Positions 8,300-17,354 of a DNA stretch of 64,000 nucleotides are shown in pieces. The translations under genes were made by a program, and so were the position numbers. Numbering within the stretch: position 1 is the stretch's first letter; the number at the start of each line of letters is the position of its first letter. The notes under the pieces are model-generated. The model had not been told where the DNA came from. It ran no database searches and worked only from the letters and a program-made list of their open reading frames with translations. The stretch spans positions 51,502 through 115,501 of the forward strand of contig SUWJ01000004.1 of the NCBI GenBank assembly GCA_015061545.1, read 5' to 3'. The stretch is from Lentisphaerota bacterium (GTDB taxonomy: Bacteria; Verrucomicrobiota; Lentisphaeria; Victivallales; Victivallaceae).

Positions 8300-11140
8300 T
8301 TACGGCTCGCTCAAGGTGTAGCACTCGATGACTTGAGTCTGGAATTTACAGTTGGCGCTATGAATACCATGCAGACAGCTGTCTTTGTTTTCGCAGTTGC
8401 TGAGGCTGCGCTTCAACCGCGCTACCAGATAGGTGGTGTTGGTGATCTTGTCGTACTGTTTGGTTGTTACGCCGTCTTCCACCTCGGACTCGGCCTTGCC
8501 GCCGTGGTTCAGACCGGTTTTGGTTTCGGCGATTTCGCCATCGTTGTTGAAGGTGTACGCTGTGCCTTTGATATCCTTGATGGACTGCGCCACTGCAAAT
8601 ACCGTAAAGTATTCAAAGTTTTCACCGCAACGGGTCAGAGGAACGATTTTGCCGATGAGTTCTTCGATATTTATATCGCTGAACTTCTGCCCCTTGAAGG
8701 GCGAATCGTTGCTGTTGATCGCCCAGTCGGTGATTACATTGGCAAGCTGCCCGCGATGGATATAGCGGTTGTAAACTTCCGACCCACTGTTCGCCGGATC
8801 ATTGCCCGAAGCCTTATAGCATTTGTTGGCAATCCAGTCGCGCAGCGATTTTTCAGCATCGGCACTCAAAGCAGTTGCATCATCTTCCTTGAGCTCATGG
8901 GTGTTGATCGCTTTGGAGAGCGGGTGATACTTCAAGCCCTTGACCAGCGGCATAAATACCGCTTTTTTGCCGGCAGGATAATTGATATTGAATTTATCCG
9001 CTTTATCCGCATTGGTAAACTTGAGTTTATCCCACAGCAGACCGTCATTCAGATAAGTGACCTTTTCGCCGGCTGCCGTCAAAGGATCCAGCGTGCTTTT
9101 CAGATTCAGCGTCTGCCACGCCTGTCCGCGATGGATAAAGCCCAATTCCCAGGGCGATTCCATAACGCCGTTGCGGATATAAGCGCTTGCCAGCTTGGCA
9201 GGGTCATTTTCCGCTTCCAGATCTTTTTCTTTGGTCGGATCTTCATTTTTCGCATCCGCATTGCTGTTGGCGCTGCCAAAATTCGGAATATCCGACGTTG
9301 CCAATTCCGCCTTGCTGCGGACAAGTTCAAACTCCCACTCGCTGTTATCCAGATTAAACCGCGGATCCTTAACCGAATAATTCAAATAAGCACTGCGAAT
9401 CTCGGTTTGCATATGCGTTTTCATTGTAATTGCATTAAGGTTGCTAACAATAGTTTGATTGGTGGACGGATCAAATGAGGAAGTTTCACCTGCGACTATA
9501 TGCGTGCTGGTATCCATGACCTTCTTGACATAGTCAACGTTATTGCCCTCATTATTTCTCAAAATCATAAAGCCGAATTCGATATTGGCGATTTCTATTT
9601 TTACCTTGACTTCAGGTGTAGGAATTGAATAATTAAGTTTTTCGAGTGTGGGAAATCCTATATTGGCATTTTGTGATTCATCAATTGAACCAAAATCAGT
9701 AATATAATTACAGGCAGGGATATCTCCCAAATTAGCCGTTCCGCTACCAGAAAAAATCACCTCTTTTTCAACGTTTTTAGAGTCATACTCTCGAGAGGCG
9801 GTAATCTTTATTTTTATATTGTAATTACTCAAATATATATTTTTTGCAGCAAGTGCCTCTCTATAAATATTAATTGCTTCAAAAAAACTTTTAAGAGTAA
9901 CTGTACATTGAACAATTTGAACCAAATCTCTGTATGGTTGTCCCGCATAGCTCACTACAATTTCTCTGTATAAAGCATTTGTTTGCAAGCCCACTCCAAA
10001 TTGATTGATATACGGGGTTTTTTCGTTGCCGGTGTAGCTGGGGACGTTGGTGGCGGACCATTCCGACGGGGTTATGTCCGAGGTTGGAGTGTCGTCGCTG
10101 TCCATGTAGTCGCGGAGGTTGGCGGCTATCTGATTACGGGCGCTGGAGGGTTCCAGCTGGACGCTGTCCAACAGCGCTTTATATGTGTCAAAAGATTGCA
10201 GCGTTTTGTAGTCAAAGAGCTTACGGGCGGTGTCGTCAAGATCGCTTCTTTCGGCTGCGATTTCCTGTTTGGGGGTAAAGTAGAGTGAGGCGAATTCCCG
10301 ATAGGCTTCTTCGCTGGAACTGTCTTCGGATTTCTTATCTTTGGCGCCCAGTTTGCCCGCGTAGAAATCCTGACTGATTTCAGTAAAGTCAAAACAATCA
10401 TTATTAGTTACACCATCTTTGCCGAGGAGCCAATCCAGCGACAGCCAGTTGTTGCGCTTCTGTATAGTGGTCACCCCCTTATCGGTGGCAAAGGCTTTCA
10501 AACTCAATTCCGGATATTCTGCGCCGATACGCGGTTCGGTGCCATCGTCCAGCAACGTGGGATCGATCCCGAAGTTGGGGATAATCACATAAGCGGCTCT
10601 GCCGGTGATGATATCCTTATCAGGATTGTTGTAATAATAGATCCATTGGGGGTAATCCACTTTGACCCCGTTGGGGAAGAAGTTCCGCCAATGCCACTCT
10701 TTTTTGATGTCAGTTTCGGTCAAATCCGAGTAATCGCCGCCCATGTAACGGCGCAGCAGCGGCTTCAATGCCTGATATGCGTCACCCTTTTCGCCGTTAT
10801 CGGCGGCTTTGTCGTTGCTGCTTTCCCCATCGGTCAGGGAGCCGTCATCGGCAATGGATACGATCGGCGCCAGCAGTTTGGGATCTGCCGGGCGGTTGCG
10901 CATCCAGATGATTGCATCCGAAGGCCGGGTAAGCTGATTTTGAATTCTCACCAGCAAGCCCCGCGCCATCAGGCGGGAAGCCGCGGCATCGCCGTAGGTG
11001 TAGGCAATGCGCTGTTCGACCAGACTGGATGCCAGAAAGCCGATCAGCATTATCAGCAAAAGCGCCAGAATCGCCAACGCAAAAATCAACGCCACCCCAG
11101 CTTCGGAGTTCTTCTTGTAACGGAATTTTTTTCTGTGCAT
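8300..11140 (-). CDS. Large pilin-cassette protein, PilX/GspK-like (Verru_Chthon cassette A-like)
   Basis: A 946-residue protein with a basic N-terminus, then one hydrophobic segment (about residues 15-38, GVALIFALAILALLLIML) typical of PilX/GspK minor pilins, and a very long extracellular region without recognisable enzyme motifs. Size, N-terminus and position as last gene after four prepilin-like genes match protein A of the Verru_Chthon cassette known from Verrucomicrobia. A stretch encoding about residues 380-570 is much more AT-rich than the rest, suggesting an inserted or exchanged segment. Likely role: a large minor pilin or pseudopilus tip protein at the envelope. No secretion ATPase or platform gene is nearby. 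Confidence 0.7.
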   Translation of the reverse strand: MHRKKFRYKKNSEAGVALIFALAILALLLIMLIGFLASSLVEQRIAYTYGDAAASRLMARGLLVRIQNQLTRPSDAIIWMRNRPADPKLLAPIVSIADDGSLTDGESSNDKAADNGEKGDAYQALKPLLRRYMGGDYSDLTETDIKKEWHWRNFFPNGVKVDYPQWIYYYNNPDKDIITGRAAYVIIPNFGIDPTLLDDGTEPRIGAEYPELSLKAFATDKGVTTIQKRNNWLSLDWLLGKDGVTNNDCFDFTEISQDFYAGKLGAKDKKSEDSSSEEAYREFASLYFTPKQEIAAERSDLDDTARKLFDYKTLQSFDTYKALLDSVQLEPSSARNQIAANLRDYMDSDDTPTSDITPSEWSATNVPSYTGNEKTPYINQFGVGLQTNALYREIVVSYAGQPYRDLVQIVQCTVTLKSFFEAINIYREALAAKNIYLSNYNIKIKITASREYDSKNVEKEVIFSGSGTANLGDIPACNYITDFGSIDESQNANIGFPTLEKLNYSIPTPEVKVKIEIANIEFGFMILRNNEGNNVDYVKKVMDTSTHIVAGETSSFDPSTNQTIVSNLNAITMKTHMQTEIRSAYLNYSVKDPRFNLDNSEWEFELVRSKAELATSDIPNFGSANSNADAKNEDPTKEKDLEAENDPAKLASAYIRNGVMESPWELGFIHRGQAWQTLNLKSTLDPLTAAGEKVTYLNDGLLWDKLKFTNADKADKFNINYPAGKKAVFMPLVKGLKYHPLSKAINTHELKEDDATALSADAEKSLRDWIANKCYKASGNDPANSGSEVYNRYIHRGQLANVITDWAINSNDSPFKGQKFSDINIEELIGKIVPLTRCGENFEYFTVFAVAQSIKDIKGTAYTFNNDGEIAETKTGLNHGGKAESEVEDGVTTKQYDKITNTTYLVARLKRSLSNCENKDSCLHGIHSANCKFQTQVIECYTLSEP

Positions 11141-11152
11141 ATTATTATCTCC

Positions 11153-12007
11153 TCAGTTGGCTGCATTCATTTGATTTATCCAGAACGTACGGCTGAAAGT
11201 ACGGGCGTATTTGTGCAGAAATTCCCGCTGTTCGTCATCGGATCTATCCTGAAAATCGGTTCTGAATTCCTTGCAGCGGTTGGGCGGCAGCATGGTAATG
11301 ACCACCTGAACGGCACGGACATTTTTCAAGCCTGCCTGACTGTCGGGCGAATCCGCCGCTTCCAAGGTTTCGCCATCGGTATCAGATTTCATTTTATAGG
11401 CGTAAAGCTGGAAGTCGATCACCCCTTCGATCACCTGTTTGGCATTGGCAAGATCGAACTTGAAGTAATCTCCCATACTTTGACCGCTTTTGAAACTGGT
11501 GGAGGCTTCTTCGTCCAGAATCATCCGCACGATCACGCCGTTTTTCTCGCAGGGTACTTTATCGTCGTCCAGATTGCTGTAGCCGCCGGAACTTTCCTGC
11601 AGCGGCGGATAGTAGACATATGCCACTTTGCAGATATCTGAGTTTTCGGTGTCGCTGTCCCGCCGGGTATGGGTCACAAAGCAGATAGTGCGCCCCTTGT
11701 CCAGCGAGTCGCCTTCCACCTTGATCATCCCCGAAGATCCGGCGGTAAATTCGCCGATAAAAAGCGGAGCGTGGTTGCTGTCGGCAACGGAAGCGTTGCT
11801 GTAATCGTAGACAATATTGCCCAATTCATCAGAGAGCATATTGAACAATACCTTGTTATCCATATAGACATCGCCCTGCTCGTTGCTGTGATGCCAGTAG
11901 TCGCTGGTCAGCGCCAGCATCTGCACCAGCACCACCGCCACCACGACCAGCAGCCCGATGGAAATAAGCAGTTCAAAGAGCGTAAAATGTTTTTTGCATA
12001 TTTTCAT
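11153..12007 (-). CDS. Prepilin-like protein, GspJ-like (pilin cassette)
   Basis: A 284-residue prepilin-type protein. The start MKICKKHFTLFELLISIGLL is a short basic leader followed by F-T-L-x-E with Glu at mature position 5 and a hydrophobic helix. The residue before the predicted cleavage point is His, not the usual Gly. Length and position are like the minor pseudopilin GspJ. It lies 12 bases upstream of the large cassette gene and 15 bases after the preceding pilin, so all are in one operon. Predicted export across the inner membrane after prepilin peptidase cleavage. Confidence 0.75.
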   Translation of the reverse strand: MKICKKHFTLFELLISIGLLVVVAVVLVQMLALTSDYWHHSNEQGDVYMDNKVLFNMLSDELGNIVYDYSNASVADSNHAPLFIGEFTAGSSGMIKVEGDSLDKGRTICFVTHTRRDSDTENSDICKVAYVYYPPLQESSGGYSNLDDDKVPCEKNGVIVRMILDEEASTSFKSGQSMGDYFKFDLANAKQVIEGVIDFQLYAYKMKSDTDGETLEAADSPDSQAGLKNVRAVQVVITMLPPNRCKEFRTDFQDRSDDEQREFLHKYARTFSRTFWINQMNAAN

Positions 12008-12022
12008 GTTGGTTCGCGCTCC

Positions 12023-12769
12023 TTATTTTTTGACGTCAAAACTGTAATAGGTTTTGGTTCGCTCCGCGTAGGGCAGCGATAACGGATAACTCAGCTCCAT
12101 GTAGATCACAGCCCCGTTGAGTTTGACTTTGCGGGCGGTGAAATCATCCGAATCCAGTCCGCATTGCTGATCGCCGTCGGAGTTGAAACACTCGTGGCTC
12201 GAATCAGGATCGTTGGCAACTGCCACCCCGTTGTGGGTGATCGCTGCTACTTTGATTTCCGGCTCTTTTTGCATACAAACCCGGATCATGCCCGAGAAAT
12301 CCAAGCGGTTTTCCCGTTCGCCGTCGATCTCGCGGGAGTCGCCCATGACGATAACATACACATCTTTGGCGTCAGCGTATTTGAACACGCCGGTGGAGAA
12401 GGGTTTGAACTTATCGCCCAGCTTCTTTTCTGTTTCCGCTGCGGTTTTGATGGGCAGATCGTTGGGCCGGTAGATATATTCTGCCAGTTTGGTGTAGTTA
12501 TTGAGAATATCTTTTTCGTCTACGGCGCTGAAATTTTCGTCAAAATCCTCGCACTCGATATTGTCGGTTCCGTTGGAGGTCAAACCTCTGCTTTGCAGAT
12601 AGCCGCCCAGCTGTTCGATCACCCCCGAAGCGTAGCTGACTGCTGCCGCGTTGCGCGTTGCCCGCAACCCTTTGGGCAACATTCCCAGAATCACCACCAC
12701 CCCGAATGCGATTACAGCTACGGTGAGGACGATTTCGATCAGATTAAAGTGATATATTCGTTTTTTCAT
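12023..12769 (-). CDS. Prepilin-like protein, GspI/PilV-like (pilin cassette)
   Basis: A 248-residue protein starting MKKRIYHFNLIEIVLTVAVI: basic leader, His at the cleavage position, then F-N-L-I-E and a hydrophobic helix continuing to residue 29. The rest is an extracellular domain without recognised motifs. Spacing to neighbours is 5 and 15 bases. GspI/PilV-like is an assignment from length, position and N-terminus only. Confidence 0.7.
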   Translation of the reverse strand: MKKRIYHFNLIEIVLTVAVIAFGVVVILGMLPKGLRATRNAAAVSYASGVIEQLGGYLQSRGLTSNGTDNIECEDFDENFSAVDEKDILNNYTKLAEYIYRPNDLPIKTAAETEKKLGDKFKPFSTGVFKYADAKDVYVIVMGDSREIDGERENRLDFSGMIRVCMQKEPEIKVAAITHNGVAVANDPDSSHECFNSDGDQQCGLDSDDFTARKVKLNGAVIYMELSYPLSLPYAERTKTYYSFDVKK

Positions 12770-12774
12770 CGTAT

Positions 12775-13350
12775 TTATTCCTCATGGAAGGTTATGATGG
12801 TGTGTCCTGTAAAGGTGTTCAATACTAATTTATAATAAGGTTCATCTTCGGCGATTTTGCCCGTTTTCTGGTCGCCTGCCACCAGATAGAAGGTTTCCAG
12901 CGCGTCGTCGGTATCCGCAGAAAGGCTGCCGTCGGCTTTGAAGACGATCTTGCCCTGACCGCCCGTGATCCATTTGACCGATTGATCCGTTGCGGGATCT
13001 TTGCAGGTAAAGACGATCTGGCCGGGGAGTTTGACCCAATGTTCGCCGGGCATGACTTTATCTTTTTGACCTTCCTGGCAGATGATCATGGCAAAGTTTT
13101 CGATCTTGCTGGCGGTATCAATATTAAAGCAAACGCCCACGCTTTTGTGTTCGGATATAGCTTTGGCACGCGCCAGACTCAGCTCTTTGCTGACCAGCCG
13201 CACCGCATTGCGCAGCTGCGCCTGATTGCCGGAGTTGAGCCACGCAACCATTGCCATGGCAAGAATGATCATGAATACAGCTATGACCATCATCATTTCC
13301 ACGATGGTATAGTGCAGCTTTCGGGATACAGTTATCTTGTTGTTTTTCAT
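12775..13350 (-). CDS. Prepilin-like protein, GspH-like (pilin cassette)
   Basis: A 191-residue protein with a longer leader than its neighbours (about 14 residues) ending in His before YTIVEMMMVIAVFMI. The N-terminal helix and following RNAVRLVSKELSLARAKAISE region resemble GspH/FimT minor pseudopilins. It starts 21 bases after the first cassette gene. Tyr replaces Phe at mature position 1, which is unusual but tolerated in some pilins. Confidence 0.72.
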   Translation of the reverse strand: MKNNKITVSRKLHYTIVEMMMVIAVFMIILAMAMVAWLNSGNQAQLRNAVRLVSKELSLARAKAISEHKSVGVCFNIDTASKIENFAMIICQEGQKDKVMPGEHWVKLPGQIVFTCKDPATDQSVKWITGGQGKIVFKADGSLSADTDDALETFYLVAGDQKTGKIAEDEPYYKLVLNTFTGHTIITFHEE

Positions 13351-13371
13351 AAGCCGGTGGTCCTTGGTTGA

Positions 13372-13926
13372 TTACTGCGCTATCGGTTCGATCTCGCCTG
13401 AGATCCCGCCCGAGGCCGAAGTTGTTGCCATATAAAACCCGGGTTTGAGGTCTTTGGCAGGCCAGCCGAAGGGCAGATAAATTATGTCGTCATCGCCGCC
13501 CCAGCTGCCGTCTTTGCCCATACTCATAAGCATAAAGGCATTGGTATTGCTGTCGATGGGAAATTTGTAGTAAATTTCCCGCGGGGCTTTGGGCGGTTTG
13601 GGACCGAAGTCATCGTAGATCAGCAGATCGCCGTTCTTTACATAAGAGTAAGGCGAACAATCCTGCTTGAGTTCAGCAACCAGCTTGGCGGAAGCGTTCT
13701 TCGCCACTTTGCCCAGAGTATCGTTTGCAATGGGGTAGGTGCCGGTTTCCAGCATATGCCGGTCAATGGCCAGGTGGGCGCATTTCATGGCCCCGACTGT
13801 ATTGCCGGTTGACCAGCTGCGGTAGATGCCGTTGTAGCTTACGATCACTATGGCAGCGACCAGGGCGATCATCCCCGCAACCATCAATATTTCCACAAGC
13901 GTGAAACTGTGTTGAGTTCGCTTCAT
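13372..13926 (-). CDS. Prepilin-like protein, GspG-like major pseudopilin (pilin cassette)
   Basis: First gene of the cassette. The 184-residue protein begins MKRTQHSFTLVEILMVAGMI, with Ser before the predicted cleavage point and Glu at mature position 5. The C-terminal half has the GspG-like pattern of a short pseudopilin: an SMGKDGSWGGDDDIIYL segment with clustered Gly and Asp resembles the GspG calcium loop. Likely the main pilus subunit. Its promoter is at 13971-13999. Confidence 0.78.
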   Translation of the reverse strand: MKRTQHSFTLVEILMVAGMIALVAAIVIVSYNGIYRSWSTGNTVGAMKCAHLAIDRHMLETGTYPIANDTLGKVAKNASAKLVAELKQDCSPYSYVKNGDLLIYDDFGPKPPKAPREIYYKFPIDSNTNAFMLMSMGKDGSWGGDDDIIYLPFGWPAKDLKPGFYMATTSASGGISGEIEPIAQ

Positions 13927-13970
13927 GATTCACTTCTCCCGTTAACCAAAACTATACATTCTCAGGGAGT

Positions 13971-13999
13971 AATTTAACAGTCATTTTTTACGCTGTCAA
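13971..13999 (-). promoter_or_regulatory. Promoter of the pilin cassette
   Basis: Minus strand TTGACA (13994-13999), 17-base spacer, TAAATT (13971-13976), 45 bases before the first pilin gene. The adjoining 14010-14100 stretch is T/A-rich and holds the weaker start signals of the divergent gene at 14139. Confidence 0.65.
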
Positions 14000-14138
14000 C
14001 TCTTGAAAGGTCTATTTGTGCTTTTTTTTTGAAAAAAAATTATATTTTGCCGCTAAAATCCGTTTTTGGGGGTTGTAATCTGCTTTTTTGCGGTTACTTT
14101 AATTCAGAAAACCGATCAAAAAACAAGGAGTTGACTTT

Positions 14139-14471
14139 ATGAAACAATACTATCGCTTGGATTTTTATGTGCCGACCACTCAAGTCGGCGTTGTCCGCAA
14201 TGCTGTGCTGGAAGCCGGCGGCGGCCGTTTGGGACACTATACCTTTGTGGCGTGGGAAGGCGCAGGGCGCGGTCAGCGCATGGTGCCCGGCGTTTTCGGT
14301 CAGCCGGGTAATGTTATTGCTGCGGACGAAGTCAAAGTGGAGATCGTTGTTTCAGAAGATCACCTGCAATCGGCGGTGGATGCGCTGATTGCCAAACACC
14401 CGGCGGAACAGCCGGTATTCTGCTACTTCCCGGTGGGGATCGGGTTCCCGCCGGAGGACGATGTTGAATAA
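14139..14471 (+). CDS. YqfO/NIF3-insertion-like small protein (PII/CutA-like fold)
   Basis: A 110-residue cytoplasmic protein resembling the stand-alone version of the middle domain of NIF3/YqfO proteins, a PII- or CutA-like fold. Visible hallmarks are MKQYYRLDFYVP, GGGRLGHYTFVAWEGAGRGQ and a C-terminal CYFPVGIGF. Its function is unknown in all organisms. AAGGAG lies 7 bases before the ATG. It begins a plus-strand run continuing into the M50 protease 20 bases later. Confidence 0.75.
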   Translation: MKQYYRLDFYVPTTQVGVVRNAVLEAGGGRLGHYTFVAWEGAGRGQRMVPGVFGQPGNVIAADEVKVEIVVSEDHLQSAVDALIAKHPAEQPVFCYFPVGIGFPPEDDVE

Positions 14472-14491
14472 AAAGCCGGGATTCTGATACG

Positions 14492-15145
14492 ATGGATCTT
14501 TTTGTATTCAAACTTTTCAGCGATCCGCTTTACTTTGGTATGGTGGTGCTGGCGGTGGGATTTTCGGTCTGTCTGCACGAGTTTTTTCACGCCTGGACTG
14601 CGCTCAAATGCGGCGATCCAACTGCGGCGTATGCGGGGCATTTGACCCTCAACCCGTTAAAACAGATGGGGCCGTGGAGTCTGGTAATGCTGCTGATACT
14701 GGGGATCTGCTGGGGGGCTGTGCCGGTAAATCATGCGCTGCTTACGCCCCGGCGCCGCATACTGGTAGCGCTGGCGGGGCCGCTGACCAATCTGGGGCTT
14801 TTTCTGCTGACGGCGCTGGCGGAAGGTCTGGTGCTGTATTTTATGCCCGAAGAACCTGAAGGCTCGCCGCAATATCTCATCTTCCGCTGGCTTGCTGTAA
14901 TGTCAACGCTGAACTTTGTGCTGTTTTGTTTGAATATGCTGCCGCTGCCCGGTTTGGATGGCGGGGCGGTGCTGCGGGAGCTGCTGCCGGTGGAACGGCT
15001 CTTTGCCAACGAGGTGGGCAAAGGCTGTGTGATCGGTCTGGTGCTGCTGCTCTTTTATTCCATGAACTATATTTATCAGGCAGCTTATACCGCTTCGTCA
15101 GCTGTGGCAGCTGTAAGCCTTTTGTTCTTCAGGGCAATGCTATGA
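14492..15145 (+). CDS. Site-2-protease-family membrane metalloprotease (M50)
   Basis: A 217-residue integral membrane protein with about five hydrophobic segments. HEFFH (about residues 29-33) gives the HExxH zinc ligands and NMLPLPGLDGG provides the conserved N-x-x-P-x-P-x-x-D-G third-ligand motif. This matches the small bacterial M50 family that cleaves within membranes, lacking the PDZ domain of RseP. Its substrate is unknown. The stop codon overlaps the xseA start as ATGA. Confidence 0.88.
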   Translation: MDLFVFKLFSDPLYFGMVVLAVGFSVCLHEFFHAWTALKCGDPTAAYAGHLTLNPLKQMGPWSLVMLLILGICWGAVPVNHALLTPRRRILVALAGPLTNLGLFLLTALAEGLVLYFMPEEPEGSPQYLIFRWLAVMSTLNFVLFCLNMLPLPGLDGGAVLRELLPVERLFANEVGKGCVIGLVLLLFYSMNYIYQAAYTASSAVAAVSLLFFRAML

Positions 15146-16335
15146 ACAGCAACGAACCCATCTGGAGTGTCAGCGAAGTCAACGCGGCGGTGCGGGAGCT
15201 GGTGGAAAACAGCCTGATGCCCTTCTGGCTGCGGGGGGAAGTCGGTACCATGACTGCCTACAGTTCGGGACACGTCTATCTGACGCTTAAAGATAAGAAT
15301 TGTCAGATCAAATGCACCTTTTTCAACGGCGCAGCTAAAGTCAAAGCCATGCAGCTGGCAATCGGTATGCAGCTGGAGGTTTTCGGTAAGCTGACCGTCT
15401 ATGCCCAGCGCGGGGAATATCAATTCAATATTAAAAATATGCGCATTGCGGGAGCCGGTTCGCTGCAAATGCAGTTCGAGGAGATCAAAAAACGTCTGGC
15501 GGAAGAAGGTTTGTTTGATCCTGAACGCAAGCGGCCGCTGCCGCCGTTCCCGCGAACGATCGGGGTTATCAGCTCCGCCGACGGTGCGGCAGTGCGGGAT
15601 TTTGTCAATATAGCCATTCGCCGTTCACCGTGGCTGCATATAAAGATCTATCCTGCAGTAGTGCAGGGAACAGGTTGTGCGGAGTCAATTATCCGGGGGA
15701 TCGACTTTTTCAACCGCAACGGCGGACAGGCGGATGTGATCGTTGTCACCCGCGGCGGCGGTTCCATGGAAGATTTGTGGGGATTCAATTCCGAATTGCT
15801 GGCACGGCGTATCGCCGCCAGTCAGGTGCCGGTAGTCAGCGCCGTCGGTCACGAAATAGATTTTACCATTGCTGACTTTGCCGCCGATTTGCGCGCTGCC
15901 ACTCCCAGCGCCGCCGCTGAACTGGCTGCTCCCGATATGCAGCAGTTGGAAGAGCGTCTGGCACACACGCTGCTGCGGCTGCAGCGGAGCTGGCAGCTTG
16001 CCGCTTTGCAGGCGGAACGGCGGTTGAACAACGCCGCAGGGCATTGGGCGTTCCATGAACCGGAGCATATTCTGCGCAATCATATTCAGCGTTTGGATGA
16101 AATGTCGGCGCGGATGCTGCGCGCATGGCAGAATGCAAGCAATTGGCAGGAACGCAAACTGCAGCTGGCAGTTGCCAAGCTCGATGCCTACGATCCGGCG
16201 CATATATTGAAGCGGGGCTTTGCTATCTTATTTAAAGGAGATAGTACCGTGGCTGACAGTGTGGAAAAGGTTGCTCCGGGAGAACAACTCCGCGCCCGTG
16301 TCCGTGACGGCGAAATCAAAGTTACGGTGAGCTGA
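15142..16335 (+). CDS. xseA: Exodeoxyribonuclease VII large subunit
   Basis: The 397-residue catalytic subunit of exonuclease VII, which degrades single-stranded DNA in the cytoplasm. An N-terminal OB fold (WSVSEVNAAVRELVE onward) is followed by the nuclease domain containing GHEIDFTIADFAADLRAATPS-type catalytic residues (GHE...D...D near residues 235-255), then a coiled-coil tail. The ATG at 15142 overlaps the upstream stop by 4 bases, excluding the longer open frame. The small subunit gene xseB, often adjacent, is not found next to it. Confidence 0.93.
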   Translation: MNSNEPIWSVSEVNAAVRELVENSLMPFWLRGEVGTMTAYSSGHVYLTLKDKNCQIKCTFFNGAAKVKAMQLAIGMQLEVFGKLTVYAQRGEYQFNIKNMRIAGAGSLQMQFEEIKKRLAEEGLFDPERKRPLPPFPRTIGVISSADGAAVRDFVNIAIRRSPWLHIKIYPAVVQGTGCAESIIRGIDFFNRNGGQADVIVVTRGGGSMEDLWGFNSELLARRIAASQVPVVSAVGHEIDFTIADFAADLRAATPSAAAELAAPDMQQLEERLAHTLLRLQRSWQLAALQAERRLNNAAGHWAFHEPEHILRNHIQRLDEMSARMLRAWQNASNWQERKLQLAVAKLDAYDPAHILKRGFAILFKGDSTVADSVEKVAPGEQLRARVRDGEIKVTVS

Positions 16336-16351
16336 ACAGTTTTTCTGCGAT

Positions 16352-17086
16352 ATGCGTATATTGGTATATAATATAGCTTACGGCACCGGTTCGCCGCTGG
16401 GCGCGTGGGAAATGGCGGCGGGGGTGCGGAATTATATAAGGACGCCCGAGCGCTACTTTGATGCGATCAAGCGGATGGTCAGGCGCTGTCGGGCGGATGC
16501 AGCCGGATTTCTGGAAGTTGACGGCGGCTCTTTCCGCACCCGCGGCAAAAGTCAGCTGCAGGAACTGACGGAAGCTCTCGACGCTGAACGGATGCCTGCC
16601 CGCAGCAAATATGCGCCTGATTCACCATTGAATCATCTGCCCTACTGGCGGTGGCAGACCAATGCGCTGCTGGTCAGGAGTGGTTTGAGTCAGCAGCAGA
16701 AGGTCGATTTTATGCCCTGCGGTACCAAACGGCTGATTCTGGAGTGCAAAGTTCAGGATATTGATATACTGCTGGTGCATCTGGCGCTGGGGCGCGGGGT
16801 GCGGCGCAAACAGCTGGAGTATTTGACTGCGCTGGTGCAAAATCGAAAGCGCTGTATAGTTTGCGGCGATTTCAACACCTTCGGCGGCAGTCGGGAATTG
16901 ACGGACTTTTTCAATAATACAGGTTTTGAGAGTGCCAATAAAAAACATTCAGCTACTTATCCGGCGCGGCAGCCGGTTATGGAACTGGATTATATACTCT
17001 ATTCTCCGGATCTGGATTTGAAATCATTCCGCATTGTGCAGTTTCCCGGCAGCGATCACCTGCCTTTGCTGGCAGATTTTAACTGA
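16352..17086 (+). CDS. Endonuclease/exonuclease/phosphatase family protein
   Basis: A 244-residue protein of the EEP (DNase I-like) fold. Metal- and phosphate-site motifs appear in order: MRILVYNI with the first Asn, FLEVDGG with the catalytic Glu, LVHLALG, CGDFNTFGGSRE, MELDYIL and a final GSDHLPLLADF with the catalytic Asp-His. The target could be nucleic acid, an inositol phosphate or a lipid; the family does not distinguish them. It follows xseA by 16 bases and has no signal peptide. Confidence 0.87.
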   Translation: MRILVYNIAYGTGSPLGAWEMAAGVRNYIRTPERYFDAIKRMVRRCRADAAGFLEVDGGSFRTRGKSQLQELTEALDAERMPARSKYAPDSPLNHLPYWRWQTNALLVRSGLSQQQKVDFMPCGTKRLILECKVQDIDILLVHLALGRGVRRKQLEYLTALVQNRKRCIVCGDFNTFGGSRELTDFFNNTGFESANKKHSATYPARQPVMELDYILYSPDLDLKSFRIVQFPGSDHLPLLADFN

Positions 17087-17145
17087 TGGAGAGCGGAGAG
17101 AAAGGTTTTCTGAAGATTTTTTTTGAAAAAATATCGGTTGCAGAT

Positions 17146-17173
17146 TTGCAATTTTGATAAAGTCGAGTATTTT
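17146..17173 (+). promoter_or_regulatory. Promoter of tRNA-Lys
   Basis: TTGCAA (17146-17151), 16-base spacer, TATTTT (17168-17173), about 30 bases before the tRNA. Confidence 0.5.
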
Positions 17174-17204
17174 AAAGGCATTGTTCGGTTCTGCCAAGGA
17201 TCGA

Positions 17205-17280
17205 GGGTTGATAGCTCAGTCGGTAGAGCACCGCCCTTTTAAGGCGGGAGTCCCGGGTTCGAGCCCCGGTCAACCCACCA
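17205..17280 (+). tRNA. tRNA-Lys (anticodon TTT)
   Basis: Full cloverleaf of 76 bases: acceptor GGGTTGA/TCAACCC, D stem GCTC/GAGC, anticodon stem CCGCC/GGCGG around CTTTTAA, T stem CCGGG/CCCGG, discriminator A and encoded CCA. Confidence 0.97.
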
Positions 17281-17354
17281 TTTTTTTGTTTTTAAGAAAA
17301 TTTTATATACGATGAGCCTGCTTTTCGGCAGGGTTCTCGGGAAGAGAGGTCACA

